Positions 1 through 8,604 of a stretch of DNA of 39,495 nt are shown piece after piece. Position 1 is the stretch's first letter; every line of letters begins with the position of its first letter. The stretch is from Woeseia sp. (GTDB taxonomy: Bacteria; Pseudomonadota; Gammaproteobacteria; Steroidobacterales; Woeseiaceae), in assembly GCA_013003155.1 (NCBI GenBank), contig JABDKF010000038.1, positions 1-39,495 on the forward strand, written 5' to 3'. A model generated the notes under the pieces. That model was not told where the DNA came from and searched no databases. It saw only the letters and a program-made list of their open reading frames with translations. Made by a program: the position numbers and the translations under genes.

Positions 1-1386
1 GCGCATTACCTGAGCCTGCGCAATCTGCGGCGGCTGGCGAGCCGTGAAAAAGCACCGTCGCTCGGAAAAAGCACAGAAATCGTTGCGCGCTTCATTAATG
101 AACTGCCCTTCACACTGACCTCCGCCCAATCGCGAGTCGCAGCAGAGATTCTCGACGACCTCAATCGGCCGCACCCGATGATGCGACTGATACAGGGAGA
201 CGTTGGCTCCGGCAAGACAGTAGTGGCCGCGATCGCTTGTTTGCAGGCGATCGCACGCGGTATGCAGGCTGCCGTAATGGCGCCGACCGAACTGCTGGCA
301 GAACAACATCTGGCAAGTTTTACGGACTGGTATCGGCCGTTAGGTATTGAGCCTTGCTGGCTGTCCGGGAGTCAGCGCGCGGCGGCCAAAAGAGAATCAC
401 TTGCGGCAATTGCGGACGGCTCCGCAGCGCTGATTGTCGGCACCCATGCTTTGTTTCAGGAAACCGTGGATTTCAAACAGCTCGCGATCATCGTTATCGA
501 TGAACAACATCGTTTCGGAGTGCATCAGCGTATGGCATTGCGCGACAAGGGCGCGGCTGCGTTAGGTCAGCCCCATCAGCTCGTCATGACCGCGACACCC
601 ATCCCGCGCACATTGGCAATGGCAGCGTATGCGGACCTCGATACATCGATTATTGATGAGCTGCCACCGGGCCGCCAGGCAATCGGCACGGTCGCTTTGC
701 CCGAGACACGACGGGATGAAGTTGTCGAGCGCGTGCGCAAGGCCTGCGCTCGCGGGCAACAAGCGTACTGGGTTTGCCCGCTGATCGAAGAGTCGGAACA
801 ACTGGATTTCCAGGCGGCTGAGGCAAGTTATGCGCAGCTTGGCAGGGCGCTGCCGGAACTGCGGGTCGGACTGGTGCACGGTCGATTAAAAACAGCGGAT
901 CGAGATGCAGTGATGGATGCGTTCAAGCGTGGCGATATCGACGTACTCATCGCAACCACCGTGGTTGAAGTGGGTGTCGACGTCGCGAATGCCAGCCTGA
1001 TGATCATAGAAAACGCCGAACGTATGGGTCTTTCACAACTGCACCAGCTGCGTGGGCGCGTCGGGCGCGGCCGTACCCAAAGCCACTGCGTGCTGTTGTA
1101 TCGCCAGCCGCTCGGTCAACTTGCGCGCAGCCGTCTTAGCGTGCTGCGCGAGACCAACGATGGCTTTGTCGTGGCACAGCGGGATCTCGAACTGCGTGGT
1201 CCGGGCGAATTGCTCGGTACACGGCAAACCGGGCTGCCACAATACCGCGTTGCCGAGCTCACCCGTGACGGTCACCTGATGCCTAAAGTACAGAAGGCGG
1301 CCGAGCACTTTGCAAAACGCCCGGAGCTTGCCGCCCCGCTGCTGCGCCGCTGGCTAAACGATGCCGAACGGTACGGCAAGGTTTGA
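1..1386 (+). CDS. recG: ATP-dependent DNA helicase RecG, 5' end cut by the window
   Basis: RecG is a superfamily 2 helicase that remodels stalled replication forks and branch-migrates Holliday junctions. The reading frame is open from base 1, and about 461 C-terminal residues are present, so roughly the first third (the wedge, DNA-binding domain) lies outside the window. Visible motifs are Walker A GDVGSGKT (partial residues 66-73), the RecG-type DEQH box encoded at 499-510, motif III TATPIPRT, and the C-terminal helicase motifs VVEVGVDV and QLRGRVGRG. The stretch LELRGPGELLGTRQTG is the usual RecG C-terminal signature. No frameshift is seen in the visible part. The gene is followed after about 63 bases by ubiA on the same strand. 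The call is firm; only the 5' end is missing. Confidence 0.97.
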   Translation, partial: AHYLSLRNLRRLASREKAPSLGKSTEIVARFINELPFTLTSAQSRVAAEILDDLNRPHPMMRLIQGDVGSGKTVVAAIACLQAIARGMQAAVMAPTELLAEQHLASFTDWYRPLGIEPCWLSGSQRAAAKRESLAAIADGSAALIVGTHALFQETVDFKQLAIIVIDEQHRFGVHQRMALRDKGAAALGQPHQLVMTATPIPRTLAMAAYADLDTSIIDELPPGRQAIGTVALPETRRDEVVERVRKACARGQQAYWVCPLIEESEQLDFQAAEASYAQLGRALPELRVGLVHGRLKTADRDAVMDAFKRGDIDVLIATTVVEVGVDVANASLMIIENAERMGLSQLHQLRGRVGRGRTQSHCVLLYRQPLGQLARSRLSVLRETNDGFVVAQRDLELRGPGELLGTRQTGLPQYRVAELTRDGHLMPKVQKAAEHFAKRPELAAPLLRRWLNDAERYGKV

Positions 1387-1449
1387 ACCTGGTGTAAATC
1401 TCAACATAGTCCCCTTTCGCTACCAGATCAGTAAACTGTGCACCCTGTT

Positions 1450-2364
1450 ATGAAGAACCCTCGCCCCTACCTCAAACCAGACAGCGCGCAAGGCATGCGC
1501 AAGCAACTGCACAACTACCTGTTGCTTATGCGCATGGACAAGCCCGTCGGCATCTGGCTGTTGCTGTGGCCAACCTTGTGGGCGCTGTGGCTCGCTGGCG
1601 ATGGACATCCGGACGGCCGTCTTTTCATAATTTTTGTCCTCGGCGTGATCGTAATGCGAGCGGCGGGCTGCGTGCTTAACGATTTTGCGGACCGGAATAT
1701 CGATCCTTACGTCGAGCGCACGCGGCATCGGCCTATTCCGTCCGGCGCGGTCGCACCGATGGAGGCGCTTGCGCTGTTTGTTGCGCTGGGTCTGTTCGCC
1801 ATTGGTCTGGCATCCATGCTTAACAAGCAGGCACAAGTTCTTGCCGCTGTCGCGGCGGCCCTCACGATCATCTATCCGTTTATCAAACGCTTTCTATCGA
1901 TTCCGCAGTTTTTCCTCGGCGCCGCGTTCGGCTGGGCCGTACCGATGGTGTTTGCCGCCCAAACTGGCCAAACCCCGCAGCTCGCCTGGCTGCTATTCAT
2001 TGCAGCACTGGTCTGGGCGACGGTATACGACACGTTTTATGCGATGGTCGACCGTGAAGATGACTTGCGCATCGGCGTAAAGTCGACGGCAATCCTGTTC
2101 GGCGATGCAGATCTTTTTATTGTTGGTGCGTTGCAGGCGATGATGTTGCTGGCATTGATCTTTGTCGGGAATATGGCCTCATTGGGCGGCTGGTATTACG
2201 CGTCGTTGCTGGTTGCGGGCGGCATGATGGCATGGCACCAGTGGCTGGCCCGAAACCGCGACAAAGAAGGCTGCCTAAAAGCATTCTTGCACAATCATTA
2301 CGTGGGACTGGTGGTCTTCGTCGGCGTGGTGTTGCACTACACCTTTGCGGTGCCCGCGGCGTAA
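1450..2364 (+). CDS. ubiA: 4-hydroxybenzoate polyprenyltransferase UbiA
   Basis: UbiA attaches the polyprenyl tail to 4-hydroxybenzoate in ubiquinone synthesis, in the inner membrane. The protein is about 304 residues, the family's normal size, with roughly eight or nine hydrophobic segments. Both aspartate-rich motifs for Mg-prenyl diphosphate binding are visible: NDFADRNID near residue 77 and DTFYAMVDREDD near residue 197, the second followed by the KST of the family. MDKPVGIWLLLWPTLWALW near the N-terminus is a strong UbiA signature. The start is taken as ATG 1450; an in-frame GTG at 1438 is an alternative, and neither has a clear Shine-Dalgarno sequence. The 3' end overlaps the end of the convergent comF gene by 28 bases. 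Confidence 0.96.
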   Translation: MKNPRPYLKPDSAQGMRKQLHNYLLLMRMDKPVGIWLLLWPTLWALWLAGDGHPDGRLFIIFVLGVIVMRAAGCVLNDFADRNIDPYVERTRHRPIPSGAVAPMEALALFVALGLFAIGLASMLNKQAQVLAAVAAALTIIYPFIKRFLSIPQFFLGAAFGWAVPMVFAAQTGQTPQLAWLLFIAALVWATVYDTFYAMVDREDDLRIGVKSTAILFGDADLFIVGALQAMMLLALIFVGNMASLGGWYYASLLVAGGMMAWHQWLARNRDKEGCLKAFLHNHYVGLVVFVGVVLHYTFAVPAA

Positions 2365-3056
2365 TCTCTGGCCGAGGCGCGCGCCACTGTTAGCACACTG
2401 ACATCGCTTGCACCGTGCGCGAGCAGTAATTGTGCGAGCTGTCGGCAGGTTTCGCCCGTCGTCATGATGTCATCGATCAGCAACGGGTGACTGAACTCAC
2501 AGCGACCGACAATGCGGAAGGCGCCGCGCAAATTAGCCTGCCTTGCAGATCGGCCTAAACCGCTCTGCGGCACGGTATTACGCACTCGGCGCACAGTCTT
2601 TAGTAATGGCAAGCCGGTCCGTCGATGCACAATTCGGCAGAGCTCTTCGGCCTGGTTAAAGCCACGCCGCAAATGTCGCCAGCGATGCAGCGGTACTGCG
2701 CATAGCGCGTCAACATCGGCAAATTCTCGCGGTGTTATCTGTGCCATCAGCGCACCAAACGCCGCGGCATAGCTCAGTTGGCGGGCATACTTCAAGCGCT
2801 GCAGTGCCACGTCAACTGGCCAGGTATACGGCAGCGCTGCCCGGCAGTTTTTCCACGGCGGCGGATTGGCCTGGCAGGCGGCACAAATAAGGCCGCCTTG
2901 AGTGTTAACGCTTAAGGGCTCGGCACACCGGCTGCAGCAATTTGTTAAGGCCGGCAGGTCTCTGCGGCAGGCAACACAGATTCCGTCCGACGCCGAATTT
3001 ACGTTACAAAATGTGCAAAGGCCTTGCGGCCAACGCGGACGAGTCAGTTGAGTCAT
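2337..3056 (-). CDS. comF: ComF family phosphoribosyltransferase-like protein
   Basis: ComF proteins have an N-terminal zinc-ribbon-like part and a C-terminal phosphoribosyltransferase fold. They support DNA uptake in competent bacteria, but the exact reaction is unknown. From the ATG at 3056 the protein has 239 residues. Cysteine pairs occur near the N-terminus (CTFC, CVAC, CSRC, CAAC), and the PRPP-binding motif LLIDDIMTTGET lies near residue 190. VPLHRWRHLRRGFNQAEEL and the later QSGLGRSARQANLRGAF are typical of ComF. The frame is open back to 3170, but that start would overlap the start of bioC on the other strand, so 3056 is preferred. It is divergent from bioC and convergent with ubiA. 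Confidence 0.92.
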   Translation of the reverse strand: MTQLTRPRWPQGLCTFCNVNSASDGICVACRRDLPALTNCCSRCAEPLSVNTQGGLICAACQANPPPWKNCRAALPYTWPVDVALQRLKYARQLSYAAAFGALMAQITPREFADVDALCAVPLHRWRHLRRGFNQAEELCRIVHRRTGLPLLKTVRRVRNTVPQSGLGRSARQANLRGAFRIVGRCEFSHPLLIDDIMTTGETCRQLAQLLLAHGASDVSVLTVARASARDYAAGTAKV

Positions 3057-3168
3057 CGCAGCAGACTGCCCGAATCCAACTGCCAGGGCGCTGTCAGAAA
3101 GGGCGCGCAATGTTGAGTTTTGCGATACCTCGCACGCAGCCTGCATTGCTCGTATGCTTGTTAAAGCC

Positions 3169-4035
3169 ATGGACGATCTCAGCAGTTTTTTACCGCGGCA
3201 ACGCGATGTGCGGCGGCGATTCGACCGAATCGCAGCAGATTTTGACGAAGCGGACGTTGTTCATCGGGTAACGGGTGACGGCTTGCTGGAAAGACTGCAA
3301 CCCATGCAGCTTGAGGCCCGGCGCGTGCTCGAACTTGGCGCGGCAACAGGCACCTTGAGTCGGCAGCTCTCCCGGCACTTCCGCCGCAGTCAGGTCGTGA
3401 GTGTTGACCTGTCCTTGCCTATGCTGCGGGAAGCGCGTCGACATCGCGGCTGGTTCTCGCGCGTTCGTGAACTGCAGGCCAGCGCCGAACAACTGCCGTT
3501 GGCGGACGACAGTGCCGACGTGGTCGTGGCGAACCAGTTACTACCCTGGCTCGGTCCATCGCCAGCGGGGCTTAAGGAAGTTGCGCGGGTGTTGCGGCCT
3601 GAAGGACTGTTCGCCTTTGCTTCGCTGGGGCCCGACAGCTTCCGCGAACTGCGCGCAGCGTTCGAGGACGGCGACGCGCACGTGCATTCTTTCGCCGATA
3701 TGCACGATGTGGGTGACGCTTTGGTGCGGGCGGGGCTGCGGGATCCGGTACTGGATGTTGATCGACTCGAACTTTCCTATCGCGATACCCAGTCCCTGTA
3801 CCGGGACCTGCGCCGCTGTGGCGGCAATACGCTGACCGGCCGGCGCCAATCATTGACCGGCAAAGAGCGGTTTCGTCGAGCAGATAAAGCCCTGGACGAC
3901 AGCCGCCAACAGGGCTCCATTAGAATCTCGCTGGAGCTGGTCTACGGCCACGCGTGGGGAGCAAAGGTGTCGCAAACGGCGGGCGAGTTTCGCGTCGACG
4001 TAGCCGATTTGCGGGGCCGCCGGCGGCAACGCTGA
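3169..4035 (+). CDS. bioC: Malonyl-[ACP] O-methyltransferase BioC-like
   Basis: BioC methylates the free carboxyl of malonyl-ACP so that fatty acid synthesis can build the pimeloyl chain of biotin. The 288-residue protein has a class I SAM-methyltransferase fold: motif I VLELGAATGTLSRQL near residue 50, an acidic residue at the end of strand 2 (VSVDLS) and DDSADVVVANQLLPW for motif II. RVLRPEGLFAFASLGPDSF and the C-terminal ELVYGHAWG are typical of BioC rather than of generic methyltransferases. ATG 3169 is preferred over the in-frame ATG at 3154 because it best matches the family N-terminus. No other bio gene lies next to it; downstream is a non-coding region. The assignment rests on motifs, so a related methyltransferase cannot be fully excluded. 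Confidence 0.82.
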   Translation: MDDLSSFLPRQRDVRRRFDRIAADFDEADVVHRVTGDGLLERLQPMQLEARRVLELGAATGTLSRQLSRHFRRSQVVSVDLSLPMLREARRHRGWFSRVRELQASAEQLPLADDSADVVVANQLLPWLGPSPAGLKEVARVLRPEGLFAFASLGPDSFRELRAAFEDGDAHVHSFADMHDVGDALVRAGLRDPVLDVDRLELSYRDTQSLYRDLRRCGGNTLTGRRQSLTGKERFRRADKALDDSRQQGSIRISLELVYGHAWGAKVSQTAGEFRVDVADLRGRRRQR

Positions 4036-4132
4036 GGGTCGCCGGTGCTTGCCTCGGGCTCGCCAAGCGCGAATTCATAAGTGTTTGTTAATAAAATAGA
4101 TTCACGTCACAGTCTGCCCTGTTGCTGTTTGC

Positions 4133-4147
4133 ATGGTAATAAACCAT
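4133..4147. promoter_or_regulatory. Palindrome ATGGT-N5-ACCAT, possible operator upstream of coxB
   Basis: A perfect 5+5 inverted repeat around AATAA lies in the AT-rich leader about 340 bases before coxB. It could be a binding site for a regulator of the oxidase operon, but a repeat of this size also occurs by chance. Confidence 0.25.
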
Positions 4148-4452
4148 TGAGTAAACTTCGCTGGCTTTTTGACCAGTCGGTAGCTTTTTTACGACGGACA
4201 TGAAGTACGGCACTATGCCGGCACGACAACCTGCGGGACGGCTTCACTTTTTAAGCTCTCTGGGTTGCTCGGCCTCGTACCCAGATATTGAAAAGATTGT
4301 GGCCCTGCAGTTGAGAAGGGCTCGGGATGTGCATTTTCCAGAGGCTCCGTCTGCGGAAGGTTGCAAGAGGCTGTTTTCGTCCGCATATTGTCAGATGCGG
4401 CGGGTATTCTTTGCTGCCGTAGTTGCGCCAATTTTAAATAAAATTTTTGAAG

Positions 4453-4471
4453 GGTGACCTGATCCGTCACC
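4453..4471 (+). promoter_or_regulatory. Hairpin directly upstream of the coxB Shine-Dalgarno
   Basis: GGTGAC (4453-4458) and GTCACC (4466-4471) form a 6-bp stem with a 7-base loop. The likely ribosome-binding GGTGA (4473-4477) starts one base after the stem and is 7 bases from the coxB ATG. The hairpin could influence initiation or mRNA stability; no function is shown. Confidence 0.35.
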
Positions 4472-4484
4472 GGGTGAATTATCG

Positions 4485-5291
4485 ATGATAAGAAAACTGT
4501 GCCTCGGCCTCGTCGGCTTACTGGCTGCCGGCGTCGCAACTGCCGAGTGGGAGCTAAACATGCCGAAAGGCGTGACGGAGCTTAGCGCCGAAACCTACGG
4601 GCTGCATATGATGGTGTTCTGGTGGTGCGTAGCCATCGGCGTCGTCGTGTTTGGCGCAATGATTTATACGCTTTACGCTCATCGAAAATCACGCGGAGCT
4701 GTAGCGGCCAAGTTTTCCCACAGCATGTCAGCGGAAGTGATCTGGACCGTTATCCCGATTGTGATATTGCTGATCATGGCCGTGCCAGCCGCCGAGACCC
4801 TCGTCAAACTCGAAGACAGTCGTAGCCCGGACCTTACGGTTGTCGTCACCGGTTACCAGTGGAAATGGCATTACCGTTACCAGGATGAGGGCGTCAGCTT
4901 CTACTCAAACCTGGCGCGTAGCAGCAACGAAGCACGCATGCTTGATTCCGGTATCGATCCATTCGGCGTCGAAAATTACCTGTCCGACGTCGACCGGCCA
5001 CTCGTAGTGCCGAAGGGCGCGAAAGTTCGCATTTTGCTGACCTCGAACGACGTGTTGCACGCGTGGTGGGTGCCCGATCTCGCGATTAAACGCGACGCGA
5101 TTCCAGGATTTATTAACGAGGTCTGGTTCCGCGCCGAGGAGGCCGGCACCTACCGCGGGCGGTGTGCGGAACTCTGCGGCAAGGATCACGGCTTTATGCC
5201 TGTCGTCGTCGAAGTCCTCGAACCTGACGCCTACGCCACCTGGCTCGCGGCCGAACAGGCAGACCAGCCGGCCGTGGCGACTGCTAACTAG
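4485..5291 (+). CDS. coxB: Cytochrome c oxidase subunit II
   Basis: Subunit II carries the dinuclear CuA centre that takes electrons from cytochrome c and passes them to heme a. The 268-residue precursor has a signal peptide ending around GVATA-EWEL (residue 20), two membrane helices (about 42-64 and 84-103) and a periplasmic cupredoxin domain. CuA ligands are visible: His192 in LHAWW, Cys227, Glu229, Cys231 and His235 in RCAELCGKDHGFM, and Met238. The aromatic electron-entry patch GYQWKWHYRY is at 123-132. There is no fused cytochrome c domain, so an external cytochrome c is needed. It is the first gene of the oxidase cluster, 59 bases before coxA. Confidence 0.97.
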   Translation: MIRKLCLGLVGLLAAGVATAEWELNMPKGVTELSAETYGLHMMVFWWCVAIGVVVFGAMIYTLYAHRKSRGAVAAKFSHSMSAEVIWTVIPIVILLIMAVPAAETLVKLEDSRSPDLTVVVTGYQWKWHYRYQDEGVSFYSNLARSSNEARMLDSGIDPFGVENYLSDVDRPLVVPKGAKVRILLTSNDVLHAWWVPDLAIKRDAIPGFINEVWFRAEEAGTYRGRCAELCGKDHGFMPVVVEVLEPDAYATWLAAEQADQPAVATAN

Positions 5292-5350
5292 AGTATTTGG
5301 ATTAACGGTGCGCACCTCTTAAGTGACGCGCCGCTGGAGAAAGCAAAGAA

Positions 5351-6961
5351 ATGAGTACTGCAGCGACAGACGTAGCCGCACATGACCACCATGACGATCA
5401 CGGCCCCGCGAAGGGCCTGACGCGCTGGCTGTTTACAACCAATCACAAAGACATCGGCACCCTGTACCTGCTGTTCAGCCTTGTAATGTTTTTTGTCGGC
5501 GGTTCGATGGCGATGGTGATTCGCTTCGAGTTGTTCCAGCCCGGGCTGCAGTTCGTGCATCCCGAGTTTTTCAACCAGATGACAACCATGCACGCGCTGA
5601 TCATGATTTTCGGCGCGGTGATGCCGGCGTTTGTTGGACTCGCCAACTGGATGATCCCGTTAATGATCGGCGCGCCAGATATGGCGCTGCCGCGCATGAA
5701 CAACTGGTCGTTCTGGATTCTGCCGGTTGCCTTCGGCATGTTGCTGTCCACTCTTATAATGCCGGGCGGCGCACCAGCCGGCGGGTGGACCATGTACCCA
5801 CCGCTGGTGCTGCAGACCGGTGACTCCTTCCCGTTCCTGATTTTTTCTGTTCACCTGATGGGCCTGTCGTCGATCATGGGCGCCATCAACGTCATCGTTA
5901 CGATCATTAATATGCGTACCGAGGAAATGACGCTTCTCAAAATGCCGATGTTTGTCTGGACCTGGCTGATCACTGCTTATCTGCTGATCGCGGTGATGCC
6001 GGTACTTGCCGGCGCGGTGACGATGCTGCTGACAGATCAGTTCTTCGGCACCAGCTTTTTCCGTGCAGCGGGTGGCGGTGATCCGGTCATGTTCCAGCAC
6101 ATCTTCTGGTTCTTCGGTCATCCCGAGGTCTACATCATGATCCTGCCGGCGTTTGGCGTCGTCTCGGAGATTATCCCAACCTTTGCTCGCAAGCCGCTGT
6201 TTGGTCACGATTCAATGGTCTATGCCGCATCCAGTATTGCGTTCCTGTCGTTCATTGTCTGGGCGCATCACATGTTCACGGTAGGTATGCCACTCACCGG
6301 CCAGCTGTTCTTTATGTTTGCGACGATGTTGATTGCGGTGCCAACGGGCGTGAAAGTATTCAACTGGACAGCGACGATGTGGCGAGGCTCGATGACTTTC
6401 GAGACGCCGATGCTGTTCTCGCTTGCATTCCTGTTCCTGTTCACGATCGGCGGCTTTTCAGGGCTGATGCTCGGCATTGTGCCCGCGGATATCCAGTACC
6501 ACGACTCGTACTTTGTGGTTGCGCATTTCCACTACGTGCTGGTGCCAGGGGCTATCTTCGGCATCATGGCCGCGGTTTATTACTGGCTGCCGAAATGGAC
6601 CGGGGTCATGTATGACGAGAAGCTTGGGCAGTGGCACTTCTGGCTGTCGACAATTTTCGTCAACGTGACGTTCTTCCCGATGCACTTTCTGGGTCTCGCC
6701 GGTATGCCGCGACGAATCCCCGACTATCCGACGCAGTTTGCAGATTTCAATACAATCGCCAGTATCGGCGCGGTCGGCTTCGGCTTGTCGCAGCTGCTGT
6801 TTGCGTACCTGATTATCAAGTGCGCCCGCGGCGACGGCGAAAAGGCGACGGCTGCGGTGTGGGATGATCCCAAGGGCCTCGAGTGGACCGTGCCATCGCC
6901 GGCGCCGTACCACACGTTTGACGAACCCCCGCACGTTACGAAGCACGACTCGTTCGACTGA
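5351..6961 (+). CDS. coxA: Cytochrome c oxidase subunit I (A1-type heme-copper oxidase)
   Basis: The catalytic subunit reduces O2 to water at a heme-CuB centre and pumps protons across the inner membrane. It has 536 residues and about twelve membrane helices. Metal ligands are visible: His81 and His394 for the low-spin heme, His392 for the high-spin heme, and His257, His306 and His307 for CuB, with Tyr261 of HPEVY as the cross-linked tyrosine. Proton-channel residues of the A1 family are present: Asp110 in GAPDMALPRMNN (D channel), Glu259 in GHPEVY and Lys335 in TGVKVF (K channel). The N-terminus is histidine-rich. The stop codon overlaps the next small ATG as TGATG, suggesting translational coupling. 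Confidence 0.98.
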   Translation: MSTAATDVAAHDHHDDHGPAKGLTRWLFTTNHKDIGTLYLLFSLVMFFVGGSMAMVIRFELFQPGLQFVHPEFFNQMTTMHALIMIFGAVMPAFVGLANWMIPLMIGAPDMALPRMNNWSFWILPVAFGMLLSTLIMPGGAPAGGWTMYPPLVLQTGDSFPFLIFSVHLMGLSSIMGAINVIVTIINMRTEEMTLLKMPMFVWTWLITAYLLIAVMPVLAGAVTMLLTDQFFGTSFFRAAGGGDPVMFQHIFWFFGHPEVYIMILPAFGVVSEIIPTFARKPLFGHDSMVYAASSIAFLSFIVWAHHMFTVGMPLTGQLFFMFATMLIAVPTGVKVFNWTATMWRGSMTFETPMLFSLAFLFLFTIGGFSGLMLGIVPADIQYHDSYFVVAHFHYVLVPGAIFGIMAAVYYWLPKWTGVMYDEKLGQWHFWLSTIFVNVTFFPMHFLGLAGMPRRIPDYPTQFADFNTIASIGAVGFGLSQLLFAYLIIKCARGDGEKATAAVWDDPKGLEWTVPSPAPYHTFDEPPHVTKHDSFD

Positions 6962-7080
6962 TGAGCGCGCAGAACGACAACCCCGAGCTGAAGCGGCGCA
7001 TTCGCAACAATGCGTTGCTGCTCGGTGCCGTTGCGTTGCTGTTTTTTATCGCCTTTATTGGTATTAACGCGTTGCGCTGA
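6961..7080 (+). CDS. Small single-pass membrane protein between coxA and ctaG
   Basis: This 39-residue gene starts at an ATG that shares one base with the coxA stop codon (TGATG) and ends 23 bases before ctaG. The N-terminal half is charged (MSAQNDNPELKRRIRNN) and the second half is one hydrophobic helix (about residues 18-37), giving a cytoplasm-in topology by the positive-inside rule. Small proteins at this position in proteobacterial oxidase operons are annotated as cytochrome oxidase small assembly proteins, and the size, topology and place match. The function in oxidase assembly is inferred from context; the sequence has no catalytic motif. It is short enough to be missed by automatic gene callers. 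Confidence 0.8.
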   Translation: MSAQNDNPELKRRIRNNALLLGAVALLFFIAFIGINALR

Positions 7081-7103
7081 TTGACGCTCTCTAAAGAAAC
7101 CCT

Positions 7104-7685
7104 ATGACGAACACTGAACCGAAACCAAACGACAATCGTTCGCTGACATTGCGCCTCGTAGGCCTTGCATTTGGCATGTTTGCATTCGGCTTTGCGTTGG
7201 TGCCTTTGTATGACGTGTTCTGCGAGTTGACCGGGTTTGGCGGCAAGACCAACGAGACCGCGGTAGTCATGGCAGAGAATGTTGACGAGAGCCGCGAGAT
7301 TCGCCTGGAGTTTATGGCAACTGTCAACGAGTACGCGCCATTCGAGTTAGCACCCAGCGTGCAGAGCATGACGGTGCATCCGGGCGGCATGTACGAGGCA
7401 ACCTATATCGCACGCAATCTGACAGGCCGCCAAATGACGGCGCAGGCCGTACCGAGCGTGGCGCCCAGCCAGGCAGGGACGCACTTCAAAAAGCTCGACT
7501 GCTTCTGCTTTACATCGCAGGAATTCGCCGCAAATGAAGAACGCGAATTACCGGTGCGGTTTATTGTGGACTCCGACCTGCCCGACTACGTCGATACGAT
7601 TACACTGTCCTACACATTTTTCGATACTGCCCGCCTGTCTGATAACAGCGGCGCGGTACAACATTCAACGCATTCCAACCGTTAA
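7104..7685 (+). CDS. ctaG: Cytochrome c oxidase assembly protein CtaG (Cox11), CuB insertion
   Basis: CtaG/Cox11 is a membrane-anchored copper chaperone that delivers copper to the CuB site of subunit I. The 193-residue protein has one N-terminal membrane helix (about residues 15-36) followed by an immunoglobulin-like periplasmic domain. The copper-binding CFCF motif is at Cys133 and Cys135, and the third conserved cysteine, Cys40 in VPLYDVFCE, lies just after the helix. [11 protein letters not shown] and the YTFFD near the C-terminus also fit the family. It lies between the small membrane protein and coxC, 15 bases before the latter, as in many proteobacterial oxidase operons. Confidence 0.96.
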   Translation: MTNTEPKPNDNRSLTLRLVGLAFGMFAFGFALVPLYDVFCELTGFGGKTNETAVVMAENVDESREIRLEFMATVNEYAPFELAPSVQSMTVHPGGMYEATYIARNLTGRQMTAQAVPSVAPSQAGTHFKKLDCFCFTSQEFAANEERELPVRFIVDSDLPDYVDTITLSYTFFDTARLSDNSGAVQHSTHSNR

Positions 7686-7700
7686 GACCCGGAAGCCGTC

Positions 7701-8570
7701 ATGTCATCACACGCAGAAAATCGTTACTACATCCCGCATGGCAGTCATTGGCCGATAGTCGGTTCAATTGGCCTGCTGTTTCTCATGGTTGGAGTATCCA
7801 GCTGGCTGAACGGCGCCGAAGTCGGTTTCTGGGCCATGATGCTTGGCTTTGCGATCATGATTTTTATGCTGACCGGCTGGTTTGGAGCCGTTATCGCCGA
7901 GAGCCAGGGTGGCCTTTATAACGGACAAGTCGACATGTCGTTTCGCATGGGCATGTTCTGGTTTATTTTTTCCGAAGTGATGTTCTTTGCGGCGTTCTTC
8001 GGCGCATTGTTCTATGCCAGAAACATGTCGATCCCTTGGCTAGGTGGCAGCAGCAACAATTTCTTTACCAACCTCGTACTGTGGTCCGGCTTCGAGAATA
8101 CCTGGCCCACGAACGGACCGGCCGATCTCGGCGGCAGGTTCGAGAAGATGGGACCTTTTGGTCTGCCATTGATCAATACGGCGATCCTGCTGACGTCGAG
8201 TATTACACTCACGATCGCTCACCACGCGCTGCAGCACAATCAGCGCAGGGTCCTGAATATTTTTCTCGCCTCGACGTTTCTGCTTGGCTTCATTTTCGTT
8301 TTTTTACAGGGTGAGGAATATATCCACGCCTACCAGGAAATGAACCTTAAGATGACCACGGGTATCTACGGCTCGACGTTTTTCATGCTCACCGGCTTCC
8401 ACGGTATGCACGTGACGCTGGGTGCCATCATGTTGACCATCATCTGGCTGCGGACAATGAAAGGTCACTTCACGCCGAAGAGTCACTTCGGCTTTGAAGC
8501 AGTTGCCTGGTACTGGCACTTTGTTGACGTCGTTTGGATTGGCCTTTACGTCTTCGTTTACTGGATGTAA
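7701..8570 (+). CDS. coxC: Cytochrome c oxidase subunit III
   Basis: Subunit III is a core membrane subunit without metal centres that stabilises subunit I during turnover. The 289-residue protein has about seven hydrophobic helices. Typical segments are WPIVGS near the N-terminus, FIFSEVMFFAAFFGALFY near residue 93 with the conserved membrane glutamate, the HHALQ motif after the middle helices, GFHGMHVTLGA and the C-terminal WYWHFVDVVWIGLY. An extra loop of roughly 50 residues after helix 3 is common in bacterial subunits III. It closes the co-directional part of the oxidase core and is followed by a terminator-like hairpin. Confidence 0.97.
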   Translation: MSSHAENRYYIPHGSHWPIVGSIGLLFLMVGVSSWLNGAEVGFWAMMLGFAIMIFMLTGWFGAVIAESQGGLYNGQVDMSFRMGMFWFIFSEVMFFAAFFGALFYARNMSIPWLGGSSNNFFTNLVLWSGFENTWPTNGPADLGGRFEKMGPFGLPLINTAILLTSSITLTIAHHALQHNQRRVLNIFLASTFLLGFIFVFLQGEEYIHAYQEMNLKMTTGIYGSTFFMLTGFHGMHVTLGAIMLTIIWLRTMKGHFTPKSHFGFEAVAWYWHFVDVVWIGLYVFVYWM

Positions 8571-8578
8571 GACGTTCT

Positions 8579-8604
8579 GCGGCGCCGCTCCGGGCGCCGC
8601 TGTT
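8579..8604 (+). terminator. Probable rho-independent terminator after coxC
   Basis: GCGGCGCC (8579-8586) and GGCGCCGC (8593-8600) form a perfect 8-bp GC stem with a 6-base loop, followed by TGTTT. It starts eight bases after the coxC stop and ends at the stop codon of the convergent DUF2909 gene. The U-tract is short, so termination may be partial. Confidence 0.55.

Larger units (their letters stand above)
4036..4484. other. Non-coding region between bioC and coxB
   Basis: This 449-base stretch holds no convincing gene. It is more AT-rich than its surroundings, with many A/T runs between 4080 and 4200 and near 4435-4450. It contains a small palindrome (4133-4147), a weak stem-loop CCGCAT/ATGCGG (4381-4400) and a hairpin (4453-4471) just before the coxB ribosome site. 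An 85-codon open frame at 4200-4457 has no family resemblance. I found no promoter with good elements at both -35 and -10, although the oxidase operon promoter should lie here. Confidence 0.6.

Noticed and set aside
4200-4457. 85-codon open frame in the bioC-coxB gap
   Set aside because: No recognisable family, no ribosome site and no membrane or domain pattern; best read as chance in a non-coding region.
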